This document shows, piece after piece, positions 1 to 5,262 of a DNA stretch of 5,262 bases. The DNA lies in NCBI GenBank assembly GCA_937899305.1, contig CALDJV010000956.1, positions 1 through 5,262 of the forward strand. The letters run 5' to 3'. The notes under the pieces were generated by a model, which was not told the DNA's origin, did no database searches, and worked only from the letters and a program-made list of their open reading frames with translations. Made by a program: the position numbers and the translations under genes. How positions within the stretch are numbered: the first letter of the stretch is position 1; the number at the start of each line of letters is the position of its first letter. The DNA comes from an uncultured Cytophagaceae bacterium (GTDB lineage Bacteria; Bacteroidota; Bacteroidia; Cytophagales; Microscillaceae).

Positions 1-373
1 TAAGTCGTTGATCATGCTAGAGGAAACTAAGGGAGGTGACAGCGGAGACTTGAGCGAAGCCGACGAAATACAAATATTGAGCAAAGCAGCCAAACAAAGA
101 AGGGAGTCGGCCCGCATTTACCATGAGCAAGGCCGGGCTGAACTTGCCAAAAATGAAGAAGACGAAATCAAGGTAATTGAAAAATACTTGCCCAAACAAT
201 TATCAGAAGACGAGTTGAAAGAAAAACTGAGTGAAATTATTAATCAAGTAGGTGCCACTGGCCCCAAAGACATGGGCAAAGTAATGGGAAGCGCTTCTAA
301 GGCATTGGCCGGGAAAGCAGACGGTAAAGCCATTGCCAATATGGTAAAAACATTGTTGGCTAGCATCTCCTAA
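1..373 (+). CDS. GatB/YqeY domain-containing protein (5' end outside window)
   Basis: The frame is open to the left edge (the first complete codon is at 2-4), so the start lies upstream and the TTG at 8 is not a real start. The visible 123 residues match the YqeY family: an acidic/basic helical region, then YLPKQLSEDEL and the strongly conserved GATGPKDMGKVMG stretch, ending KGKADG-like (AGKADGKAIANMVKTLL). Full-length members have about 148-150 residues, so about 25-30 N-terminal residues are missing. The family resembles the C-terminal tail domain of GatB, the amidotransferase subunit that converts Glu-tRNA(Gln) or Asp-tRNA(Asn). The role of stand-alone YqeY is not well defined; tRNA binding is the usual inference. 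The protein is soluble, with no signal peptide or membrane segment in the visible part. The stop is 12 bp before the CvpA gene, so the two are probably co-transcribed. In many Bacteroidota a yqeY gene follows ftsZ, which would then lie just left of the window (inference). Confidence 0.93.
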   Translation, partial: KSLIMLEETKGGDSGDLSEADEIQILSKAAKQRRESARIYHEQGRAELAKNEEDEIKVIEKYLPKQLSEDELKEKLSEIINQVGATGPKDMGKVMGSASKALAGKADGKAIANMVKTLLASIS

Positions 374-385
374 AACTGATTTGAT

Positions 386-907
386 ATGAAAAGTTCATTG
401 GTTTATTTAATTTTTGATGTCATTCTACTAGCTCCTCTCATATGGGGAGCTTACGTTGGTTTTCGTAAAGGTCTTTTGGCCGAAGTAGTCAGCATTTTGC
501 ACTTTGCTATCGCGTTTATCATTTGTTTCAAAGTTGTAGGTTTTGCATTAAGCCTGCTTAACAAGTATGTTTTTGAATTTGGTAAAGATATTTTTCCGAA
601 ATTACCTTTTATTGGCGGAGTGCTATTAGCCAGCTTTTTGTTAGATAAGATTGGAGATCATTTTAAAACTGAGATAGATTATGATTTTCCAGGAAGCTGG
701 GATAACATCATTGGCGGAGTGATTGGCTTGCTTAAGTTTGCCATTGTCATGATGTTTGTTGTATGGGCGTTTACCGGAGCAGGTACTTTTAAGACTGAGA
801 TTCAGAAAAGAAGTTATTTACACGGCGCTTTTAAGAAAATGGGTAAAGAAATTGCAGGTAAAAAGAATCATAATAATCTAGATGAAATGATTCTCAATTC
901 CATGTGA
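386..907 (+). CDS. CvpA family inner-membrane protein
   Basis: This is a 173-residue integral membrane protein, a normal length for CvpA. Four hydrophobic segments are visible at about residues 4-24, 30-58, 70-88 and 107-130. Between segments 1 and 2 lies the family signature G-A-Y-V-G-F-R-K-G (residues 21-29), and a second glycine-rich turn (IIGGVIGLLK) precedes segment 4. The tail from about 135 is basic and polar and probably cytoplasmic. CvpA was named for colicin V production in E. coli and belongs to a broad envelope family. Its molecular activity is not settled, and a role in envelope homeostasis is the usual suggestion. The ATG at 386 is the first start after the preceding stop. Its leader (aaactgatttgat) has no Shine-Dalgarno sequence, as is usual in Bacteroidota. 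No terminator-like hairpin is visible after the stop. The family call is good; the function is unknown. Confidence 0.85.
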   Translation: MKSSLVYLIFDVILLAPLIWGAYVGFRKGLLAEVVSILHFAIAFIICFKVVGFALSLLNKYVFEFGKDIFPKLPFIGGVLLASFLLDKIGDHFKTEIDYDFPGSWDNIIGGVIGLLKFAIVMMFVVWAFTGAGTFKTEIQKRSYLHGAFKKMGKEIAGKKNHNNLDEMILNSM

Positions 908-1514
908 TGGTTTTTAAGTGAAACGACGAAAACAAACGATTGCTAGCGGAGTTTAATGTATCAGATAGGACAAGTACAATTCTTTCATTTAGCTACACAC
1001 CTACGAAAAAGAAAATAAAACTGGATGCGTTTGGGATGGGCTTGGTCAAATAGAATAGTTACGAGGTTTGCCAATATCTCTGGTAAAAATTCGTTTACTA
1101 TTTGCTGTTTTAGCACAAAAAACTTACGCCTACTGTAAATTACCAGTTTTGAATTATCAACAGATTATGCTTAATTTACGCACTATGCTAACATCTGCTT
1201 AACAGGTGATTGTTCAACAAATTGCCCATAGTAAATGTTAAAAAAGCAAATAGAAACGTCTGAATGGACAATTCTATACCTAATGAGATTGAATAGGATA
1301 TTTCACAACAAAATTTCTTTAACAACCTTCAAAATACCTGAATAAAGCTTTTATCGTTGTTAACTTATAATTGAAATAATCTCATTATACATTTTGTTAA
1401 CTAATTGATATTTTGAATTACAAGCAACCATTATACATAATTCAATTATATAATAAGTGTATTACCTATTAGATCAAATTCCAGAATAAACACAACAAAA
1501 TAAACGTCAAAATT
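908..1514. other. 607-bp AT-rich intergenic spacer, no convincing gene
   Basis: I see no RNA gene, insertion sequence end or intrinsic terminator. Short + strand frames (for example ATG at 956, 20 codons) have no supporting features. On the minus strand one frame is open for 59 codons from 1164 down to a TGA at 985-987. It reads through sensible-looking residues (NEFLPEILANLVTILFDQ, then AHPKRIQF) but has no ATG and no family I recognise. The same frame is open again at about 1191-1340, upstream on that strand, interrupted by three stops between 1165 and 1190. It may be a decayed gene or chance. Inverted repeats GTAAATTA (1135-1142) with TAATTTAC (1172-1179) and CTGGTAA (1080-1086) with TTACCAG (1140-1146) are AT-rich and unconvincing. 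The part nearest the CBS gene contains the tandem repeat listed separately and probably its promoter. Confidence 0.6.
1357..1438. repeat. Imperfect tandem repeat, two units, upstream of the CBS gene
   Basis: Unit 1 (1357-1392) and unit 2 (1394-1438) each begin with TTGTTAACT, continue with AATTGA (after a 3-base TAT insertion in unit 1), and end with CATTATACAT. The bases between differ in sequence and length, so the conserved parts are blocks rather than a clean duplication. The 10-bp inverted pair TATAATTGAA (1366-1375) and TTCAATTATA (1441-1450) encloses most of the array. GTTAAC inside each first block is itself a palindrome. The array ends 76 bp before the CBS start codon, a position that fits an operator or promoter region. 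This role is inference; no known regulator site was recognised. Confidence 0.55.
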
Positions 1515-2180
1515 ATGATTGCTGAAGAGTTAATTAACCATATGATTCCTCCATTGAAGCCTACTGACTCCATTAACAAGGGGCTAAATTGGATGGAAGA
1601 GTTGAGGGTTAATCAGCTACCAGTTGTAGACAATGGCGATTATGTAGGGTTAATTGGAGAAGATATCATATACAAATACAACAATCACGAAGCGCTCATC
1701 AAAGACTTGCAGCTGATTGGCCAGGAAGTATATGTAACCTATGATCAGCATTTTTACGATGTATTGAAAATGGCCGACCGACACGGAATTGAAGTAGTGC
1801 CGGTATTGGGAGAAGAAGGGAATTTTTTGGGAGTAGTTACGATGAACGATACATTGAGTGCTTTTGCCAAGTCAACTGCAATGAAAGAGTCTGGGGCTAT
1901 ATTTGTGCTCTGGATGGACCAAAGGGACTATTCATTGACTGAGATAAGCAGACTGGTAGAGTCGAACAATGCAAAAATATTGAGCACCTACATTGCCGAA
2001 GACAACAACGATCCTTCTAAAATTAATGTAACTATCAAGGTTGATAAGACCGATTTAACCCGAATTATTGCTACATTTGAGCGTTTTGGGTATCGCATTG
2101 TTGCCAAATTTCAAACAGCTGATAACCAAGAAATAGACAAAGAGCGTCTGGATATTTTGTTTAGATATTTAGACATGTAA
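1515..2180 (+). CDS. Two-CBS-domain protein with C-terminal ACT-like region
   Basis: The protein has 221 residues and no signal peptide or membrane segment, so it is cytoplasmic. CBS repeat 1 covers about residues 1-55, with the typical LPVVDNGDYVGLIGEDII (35-52). CBS repeat 2 covers about 66-118, with VVPVLGEEGNFLGVVTMND (94-112). Residues 127-200 (GAIFVLWMDQRDYSLTEISR, then an INVTIKVDK strand and ATFERFGYRIVAKF) have the beta-alpha-beta-beta-alpha-beta look of an ACT-type fold. This is the same order as in AcuB-like proteins. CBS pairs usually bind adenosine nucleotides (AMP, ATP, SAM or NAD-type ligands), and ACT domains bind small ligands or mediate dimer contacts. The true ligand cannot be read here. 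The next gene is NAD kinase, 254 bp downstream on the same strand, a pairing I recall as recurrent in Bacteroidota. It suggests a link to nucleotide or NAD(P) status (inference). The ATG at 1515 has an A-rich leader without Shine-Dalgarno. Confidence 0.85.
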   Translation: MIAEELINHMIPPLKPTDSINKGLNWMEELRVNQLPVVDNGDYVGLIGEDIIYKYNNHEALIKDLQLIGQEVYVTYDQHFYDVLKMADRHGIEVVPVLGEEGNFLGVVTMNDTLSAFAKSTAMKESGAIFVLWMDQRDYSLTEISRLVESNNAKILSTYIAEDNNDPSKINVTIKVDKTDLTRIIATFERFGYRIVAKFQTADNQEIDKERLDILFRYLDM

Positions 2181-2306
2181 CAAATAATAATAAAACTGAC
2201 TGGAACGAATAATGCTAACTGTATAATTAAGAAAAACATATCTCGAGTGATCTTCTAAATAAGCCAACAATAACATATCATTAAAAAAATTATCTCCCAG
2301 TCATCA

Positions 2307-2314
2307 TAACTTTG
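2307..2314 (+). promoter_or_regulatory. Candidate -7 promoter element upstream of nadK
   Basis: TAACTTTG matches the Bacteroidota sigma-factor -7 consensus TAnnTTTG exactly. No good TTG or TTTG -33 element lies about 20 bp upstream (that stretch is an A-run), so the match is partial. If used, transcription would start around 2318-2322, at the base of the hairpin that follows, giving nadK a leader of about 115 nt. Confidence 0.3.
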
Positions 2315-2316
2315 GG

Positions 2317-2351
2317 CTGATTTTATTCGTAGTGTGATTGAGTAAAATCAG
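2317..2351 (+). promoter_or_regulatory. Stem-loop in the nadK leader
   Basis: CTGATTTTA (2317-2325) is perfectly complementary to TAAAATCAG (2343-2351). The helix continues inward through T2326-G2342, T2327-A2341, C2328-G2340 and G2329-T2339, giving 13 pairs around a 9-base loop (2330-2338). The two inner pairs that are G-U in + strand RNA would be A-C mismatches on the other strand, so the structure favours a + strand transcript. No T-run follows (GTCAATCTGATCC), so it is not a standard terminator. A second CTGAT at 2358-2362 can pair with the same ATCAG (2347-2351) across a 6-base loop, which offers a competing fold. It lies 83 bp before the nadK start. Confidence 0.5.
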
Positions 2352-2434
2352 GTCAATCTGATCCTACTAAATATCAAAAGGATTTATTTTTCAATATGAT
2401 AGATTTTTCTTCGTTAGTGAAATAGTTTAAACGA

Positions 2435-3310
2435 ATGAATATTGCCATACATGGTAGAACTTTCCGCACAGAGGCTAGAATATATGTGGAGGAAATGTTC
2501 CAAGACTTAGAAAAACGAGGAATTGATGTTCAAGTATCCTCAACATTCAATGATTTCTTGAAACAGGTTGGGATCAATCCGAAAGTTGATTTTGTATATA
2601 CCAACAAGGATGATTTAAAACAGGCTGATTTTTTGTTTAGCCTGGGTGGAGATGGCACTTTACTTGAGTCCGTTACTCATGTGGCCGATAAAGATATTCC
2701 AATTTTGGGCATCAATACCGGACGGCTTGGATTTTTGGCTACCACATCACCAGAAGAAATTGGAGCTGCCATCAGCAGCATTTGCAAAGGCTATTATCGG
2801 ATAGATTCGCGTAGCTTGGTAAGTCTCGAGTCGGATACGGATATATTTGATGGACTCAATTTTGGGTTAAATGAACTGGCAATTACCAAGAGAGATACAT
2901 CTTCGATGATTGTAGTTCATACTTATATCAATGGAGAATATTTAAATTCGTATTGGGCAGATGGCTTAATTGTATCTACCCCTACGGGTTCTACTGGTTA
3001 TTCATTGAGTTGCGGAGGACCAGTAGTGCTTCCTGAGTCTAACAATTTCATCATCGCGCCTATTAGCCCTCACAATTTAAACGTGAGGCCCTTGATTATT
3101 TCAGATGACAGTATTATCTCATTTGAGATTGAGGGCAGAAGTAAAAACTTTCTGGTATCGTTAGATTCACGCTCAAAAGTAATAGATGCTTCGGTACAAA
3201 TTGCGGTGAAAAAAGAGCGTTTCAAAACCCAGTTACTTAAAATGAATGAAGATAATTTTTTAAACACACTAAGAAAAAAGCTTAGTTGGGGACTGGACAT
3301 TCGTAATTAA
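2435..3310 (+). CDS. nadK: NAD kinase (EC 2.7.1.23)
   Basis: NAD kinase phosphorylates the 2'-hydroxyl of NAD, using ATP or polyphosphate, to make NADP. It is the only route to NADP, is normally essential, and acts in the cytoplasm as a homo-oligomer. The 291-residue protein has the full family signature. It starts with MNIAIHGRTF. The GGDGTLL motif is at 71-77 with the catalytic Asp73, followed by NTGRLGFL (94-101) and the Asn146-Glu147 pair (LNELAI). The substrate-binding segment ADGLIVSTPTGSTGYSLSCGGP spans 175-196, followed by IAPISPHNLNVRPL (207-220). The length is typical for bacteria and no key residue is missing. The ATG at 2435 gives the usual N-terminus; its leader lacks a Shine-Dalgarno sequence. 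The 254-bp upstream region with a candidate promoter and stem-loop suggests its own transcription start. The first PorG-like gene begins 53 bp after the stop. Confidence 0.97.
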   Translation: MNIAIHGRTFRTEARIYVEEMFQDLEKRGIDVQVSSTFNDFLKQVGINPKVDFVYTNKDDLKQADFLFSLGGDGTLLESVTHVADKDIPILGINTGRLGFLATTSPEEIGAAISSICKGYYRIDSRSLVSLESDTDIFDGLNFGLNELAITKRDTSSMIVVHTYINGEYLNSYWADGLIVSTPTGSTGYSLSCGGPVVLPESNNFIIAPISPHNLNVRPLIISDDSIISFEIEGRSKNFLVSLDSRSKVIDASVQIAVKKERFKTQLLKMNEDNFLNTLRKKLSWGLDIRN

Positions 3311-3339
3311 ATTGAAATACTTAAAAATTGTTAAATAGG

Positions 3340-3347
3340 TATATTTG
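3340..3347 (+). promoter_or_regulatory. Candidate -7 promoter element upstream of first PorG-like gene
   Basis: TATATTTG matches the Bacteroidota -7 consensus TAnnTTTG exactly and lies in the 53-bp gap after nadK. The nearest upstream TTG at 3312-3314 leaves a 25-bp spacer, longer than the usual 19-21, so the -33 element is weak. A start near 3351 would leave a leader of only about 12 nt before the ATG at 3364. The outer-membrane genes may therefore be expressed separately from nadK. Confidence 0.35.
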
Positions 3348-3363
3348 TAAAAAAAGCTGTGGT

Positions 3364-4371
3364 ATGAAAAAATATAGAATACTACTGATAGTTATCCCTT
3401 TATTGTTTTCAGGATATTACGCCAAAGGACAGCGTTTCAATTTTCCAAGCAAGACTGAAGGTTTTTTGACAGTAGGCGCTCAATTGGGAACCATCAATTA
3501 TTTTGGGGATATGAACCCTCTATCTCAATATGTAGCACCCGAATGGCGTTTTTTGCGGCCCAGCATATCGATCAGTGTACAAAGAAAATTGGGAAAAAAC
3601 CTTCAGGCAAGGTTAGAGTTCTCTTACGGTAGACTCGTCGGAAACGACTTTGTTTCGGCCAGCCCAAACAACGAAAGACATCGTTATCGTTTTCTCAGAA
3701 ACAATCACTTTCGCAACGATATCAAAGAGTTATCCCTGGTAGGAACCTACGATATATTGGGTAGTGCGGGTAGATACTACCGACGGGTGCGTTTTACTCC
3801 TTACGTATTGGCAGGAGTTGCCGTGTTTCATCACAATCCCAAGGCAAAAACTCCAGAACAGTTTGGAGGCAAATGGGTAGCACTTCAGCCACTGGGTACC
3901 GAAGGACAACAATCAGGAGTAGAAGGGTATGCCAAACCTTACTCAAGAATACAACCTGCGGCTTTGTTTGGTGTAGGAGTAAAGTGGCGTTTGACCGACC
4001 GCATAGATTTTTCTTTTGAAATAGCACTTCGTTATTTATTTTTCGATTATTTAGACGATGTTTCAGACCAATATGCTGACCAGGGTGATTTACAAAATGA
4101 TTTGGTAAGAGCAGTTGCCAACCGTGTATTAGAGCCTTCTGATGCGTTTACTGGCCGATCTCGTGAACCAGATTTGCAGCGCCTTACTGAACAAGTAAGC
4201 CCCCGAATTACCTATACCGGAACCGATGGCAATACCTATGAGACATTGGCTGGTTATGGTTCCAGAGGAGACAAAAGAGGAGAAAAAGGAAACAATGATG
4301 TTTACCTTATCACTGGGTTTAGGCTTTCTTACATCATCAATGTTGGCCTCAAGTGTCCTACCTTTAGATAA
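3364..4371 (+). CDS. PorG-like (DUF6089) outer-membrane beta-barrel protein, long variant
   Basis: I chose ATG 3364 over the in-frame TTG at 3328 because it begins a clean signal peptide: a lysine pair, a hydrophobic core (ILLIVIPLLF) and likely cleavage after AKG (residue 22). The 335-residue protein shows alternating beta-strands of a small barrel. Landmarks shared with the next gene are VGAQLGTINYFGDM (37-50), the NDIKELS strand (118-124), TPYVLAGV (145-152), GVGVKWRL (203-210), a strand ending DYLDDV (228-233), and the final strand VYLITGFRLSYII (313-325). A DUF6089 protein in the slot between nadK and uppS-bamA corresponds to PorG of P. gingivalis, an outer-membrane partner of the type IX secretion PorK/PorN ring (recalled, not searched). 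Two loops are much longer than in the downstream paralog: about 158-199 and 234-311. The only cysteine is Cys331 in the tail CPTFR. The general barrel call is firm; the T9SS role is inference. Confidence 0.8.
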   Translation: MKKYRILLIVIPLLFSGYYAKGQRFNFPSKTEGFLTVGAQLGTINYFGDMNPLSQYVAPEWRFLRPSISISVQRKLGKNLQARLEFSYGRLVGNDFVSASPNNERHRYRFLRNNHFRNDIKELSLVGTYDILGSAGRYYRRVRFTPYVLAGVAVFHHNPKAKTPEQFGGKWVALQPLGTEGQQSGVEGYAKPYSRIQPAALFGVGVKWRLTDRIDFSFEIALRYLFFDYLDDVSDQYADQGDLQNDLVRAVANRVLEPSDAFTGRSREPDLQRLTEQVSPRITYTGTDGNTYETLAGYGSRGDKRGEKGNNDVYLITGFRLSYIINVGLKCPTFR

Positions 4372-4406
4372 TACTAACCAAATCTTGACCTATTTGAAGA
4401 AGAAAA

Positions 4407-5141
4407 ATGAAATCTCTTAAATTTTTAGTTTTAATTATACTTCCAACCTTATTGGTGAGTCAAGTTTCCAAGGCTCAAATTCATGAGGTGGGCCTAAAGG
4501 CAGGCATTGCTACGTACAAAGGGGAGATGTCACAGTATTTTCCTAATTTCCATCACATAGACAATATCGGGAATCGGGTAGCAATAGGGGCATTTTACCG
4601 AGGTAATTTTACCAAATCTATCAGCCTAAGAGGTAATTTTATGTATGCTCGAGTAGATGACAACGACCAACTCAGCAGTACTGATATCTCGGCGTTGCGT
4701 GGTCATTTTTTTCAAACCGATATACTGGAAATTTCAGCACAAGTAGAATATAACTTTTTGGATTTTAGACAGAACCCAAAATTCCCAGAAACTTGGACGC
4801 CCTATTTATTTTTAGGAATCGGTGGTATGAAAATGTCTCCTCGCTTTAATCTATTGCCTACTTACAACCTTTACAGCATTGTGATCCCTATTGGAGTGGG
4901 AATGAAATTTGCCCTAAGCGAAACGCTCAATTTGGGTATCGAATTTGGTGCTCGTAAAACTTTCACCGACCTCATAGATGACATTGGAGTAGACGTAGAC
5001 CAAGCTGGTATTGTCAGGAACCCTATTTATTATACAGGCAACACCGCCGATAAGGATATGTATTTTTTTAGTGGGTTTACGCTTAGTTATGTAATTCCTC
5101 TTCCCAAAAGGTTGTGTCCAGTAAAAGTACGTACTTTCTAA
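4407..5141 (+). CDS. PorG-like (DUF6089) outer-membrane beta-barrel protein, compact variant
   Basis: The protein has 244 residues, close to the usual DUF6089/PorG length. The signal peptide spans 1-23 (MKSLKFLVLIILPTLLVSQ core, cleavage after SKA, mature N-terminus QIHEVGLK). The mature start VGLKAGIATYKGEM, the FFQTDILEIS strand (101-110), EYNFLDF (114-120), TPYLFLGIG (131-139), GVGMKFAL (163-170), TDLIDDI (177-183) and final strand MYFFSGFTLSYVI (208-220) line up with the preceding gene in the same order, so the two are divergent tandem paralogs. Of the two, this one is closer in size and loop pattern to the standard PorG-type protein. The only cysteine is Cys237 in the tail RLCPVKVRTF, matching the tail cysteine of its neighbour. 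It starts 35 bp after the preceding stop with a purine-rich leader (gaagaagaaaaa) and is probably in the same transcript. Expected location: outer membrane, tail in the periplasm. The T9SS role is inferred from family and position. Confidence 0.8.
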   Translation: MKSLKFLVLIILPTLLVSQVSKAQIHEVGLKAGIATYKGEMSQYFPNFHHIDNIGNRVAIGAFYRGNFTKSISLRGNFMYARVDDNDQLSSTDISALRGHFFQTDILEISAQVEYNFLDFRQNPKFPETWTPYLFLGIGGMKMSPRFNLLPTYNLYSIVIPIGVGMKFALSETLNLGIEFGARKTFTDLIDDIGVDVDQAGIVRNPIYYTGNTADKDMYFFSGFTLSYVIPLPKRLCPVKVRTF

Positions 5142-5262
5142 ATTATCATAAAAACAAACTACAAGGTTTTGACTTACCTTCAGAACTTTACCCACCACTC
5201 TTTATTCTAAATCCGACTTTCCGCACGTTGTCTGTTGTTTTAGTTTAATTAACAGTCTTGCT
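5142..5262. other. Intergenic tail at the window end, nothing identified
   Basis: This 121-base AT-rich stretch contains no supported gene start, no TAnnTTTG element and no terminator. AAAAC (5151-5155) and GTTTT (5166-5170) could form only a five-pair A/T-rich stem. By recalled gene order the next gene to the right would be uppS (isoprenyl transferase) followed by bamA, but none of it is visible here. Confidence 0.5.

Noticed and set aside
8..16. TTG or ATG as the start of the YqeY protein
   Set aside because: The frame stays open to the window edge and about 25-30 conserved N-terminal residues would be missing; the real start is upstream.
956..1018. 20-codon + strand ORF after cvpA
   Set aside because: It has no recognisable motif, no ribosome-binding context and a length easily produced by chance.
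1166..1203. Three similar words TATGCTTAA, TATGCTAAC, CTGCTTAAC
   Set aside because: Irregular spacing, mismatches and no flanking conservation; too weak to call a repeat array.
1388..1396. TACATTTTG as a -7 promoter element for the CBS gene
   Set aside because: It has one base too many to match TAnnTTTG, and the nearest TTG gives a spacer of only about 14 bp.
2197..2303. TGACTGG / CCAGTCA inverted pair after the CBS gene
   Set aside because: It is seven bases with a spacer of about 93 bases and no extension on either side; it is expected by chance.
3268..3286. Hairpin ACTAAG / CTTAGT near the end of nadK as a terminator
   Set aside because: It has only six A/T-rich pairs, lies inside the coding region and is followed by GTTGGGG rather than a T-run.
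3328..3363. In-frame TTG start giving 12 extra residues on the first PorG-like protein
   Set aside because: The extension (containing two cysteines and many charged residues) would bury the signal peptide, overlaps the candidate TATATTTG element, and ATG 3364 gives a normal signal sequence.
4914..5198. Minus-strand 94-codon open frame across the end of the last gene
   Set aside because: It overlaps a well-supported barrel protein and its translation shows no domain; it is an opposite-strand shadow.

Overview
The window looks like a chromosomal segment of a Bacteroidota bacterium, probably of the Cytophagales/Sphingobacteriales side. The reasons are the gene families (a CBS protein next to NAD kinase, followed by two DUF6089/PorG-type outer-membrane proteins), AT-rich spacers, A-rich leaders without Shine-Dalgarno sequences before every start codon, and two matches to the Bacteroidota -7 promoter element TAnnTTTG. 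I cannot name the species from the sequence alone. All six genes are on the + strand and all look intact, except the first, which is cut by the window edge.

Layout. Positions 1-373 hold the C-terminal four fifths of a GatB/YqeY-domain protein. A CvpA-family membrane protein follows 12 bp later (386-907), probably in the same transcript. A 607-bp AT-rich spacer without a convincing gene (908-1514) comes next. It contains an imperfect tandem repeat close to the next gene and a 59-codon open stretch of unknown meaning on the minus strand. Then come a two-CBS protein with an ACT-like tail (1515-2180), a 254-bp leader region with a strong RNA-type hairpin, NAD kinase (2435-3310), and two tandem outer-membrane beta-barrel proteins (3364-4371 and 4407-5141). 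The last 121 bases hold no gene I can support.

Functional reading. The first two genes are housekeeping: a tRNA-dependent amidation/YqeY family member and a CvpA inner-membrane protein. The second block pairs a likely nucleotide-sensing CBS protein with the enzyme that makes NADP. It continues into envelope genes. From memory of Bacteroidota gene order, nadK - DUF6089 - uppS - bamA - skp/ompH is a recurrent arrangement. The DUF6089 member at this position in Porphyromonas gingivalis is PorG (PG0189), an outer-membrane partner of the PorK/PorN ring of the type IX secretion system. The most interesting point here is that this slot holds two divergent PorG-like paralogs, the first carrying large extra loops. 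I found no CRISPR array, tRNA, rRNA, insertion sequence or clear intrinsic terminator, and no wholly unknown multi-gene system.
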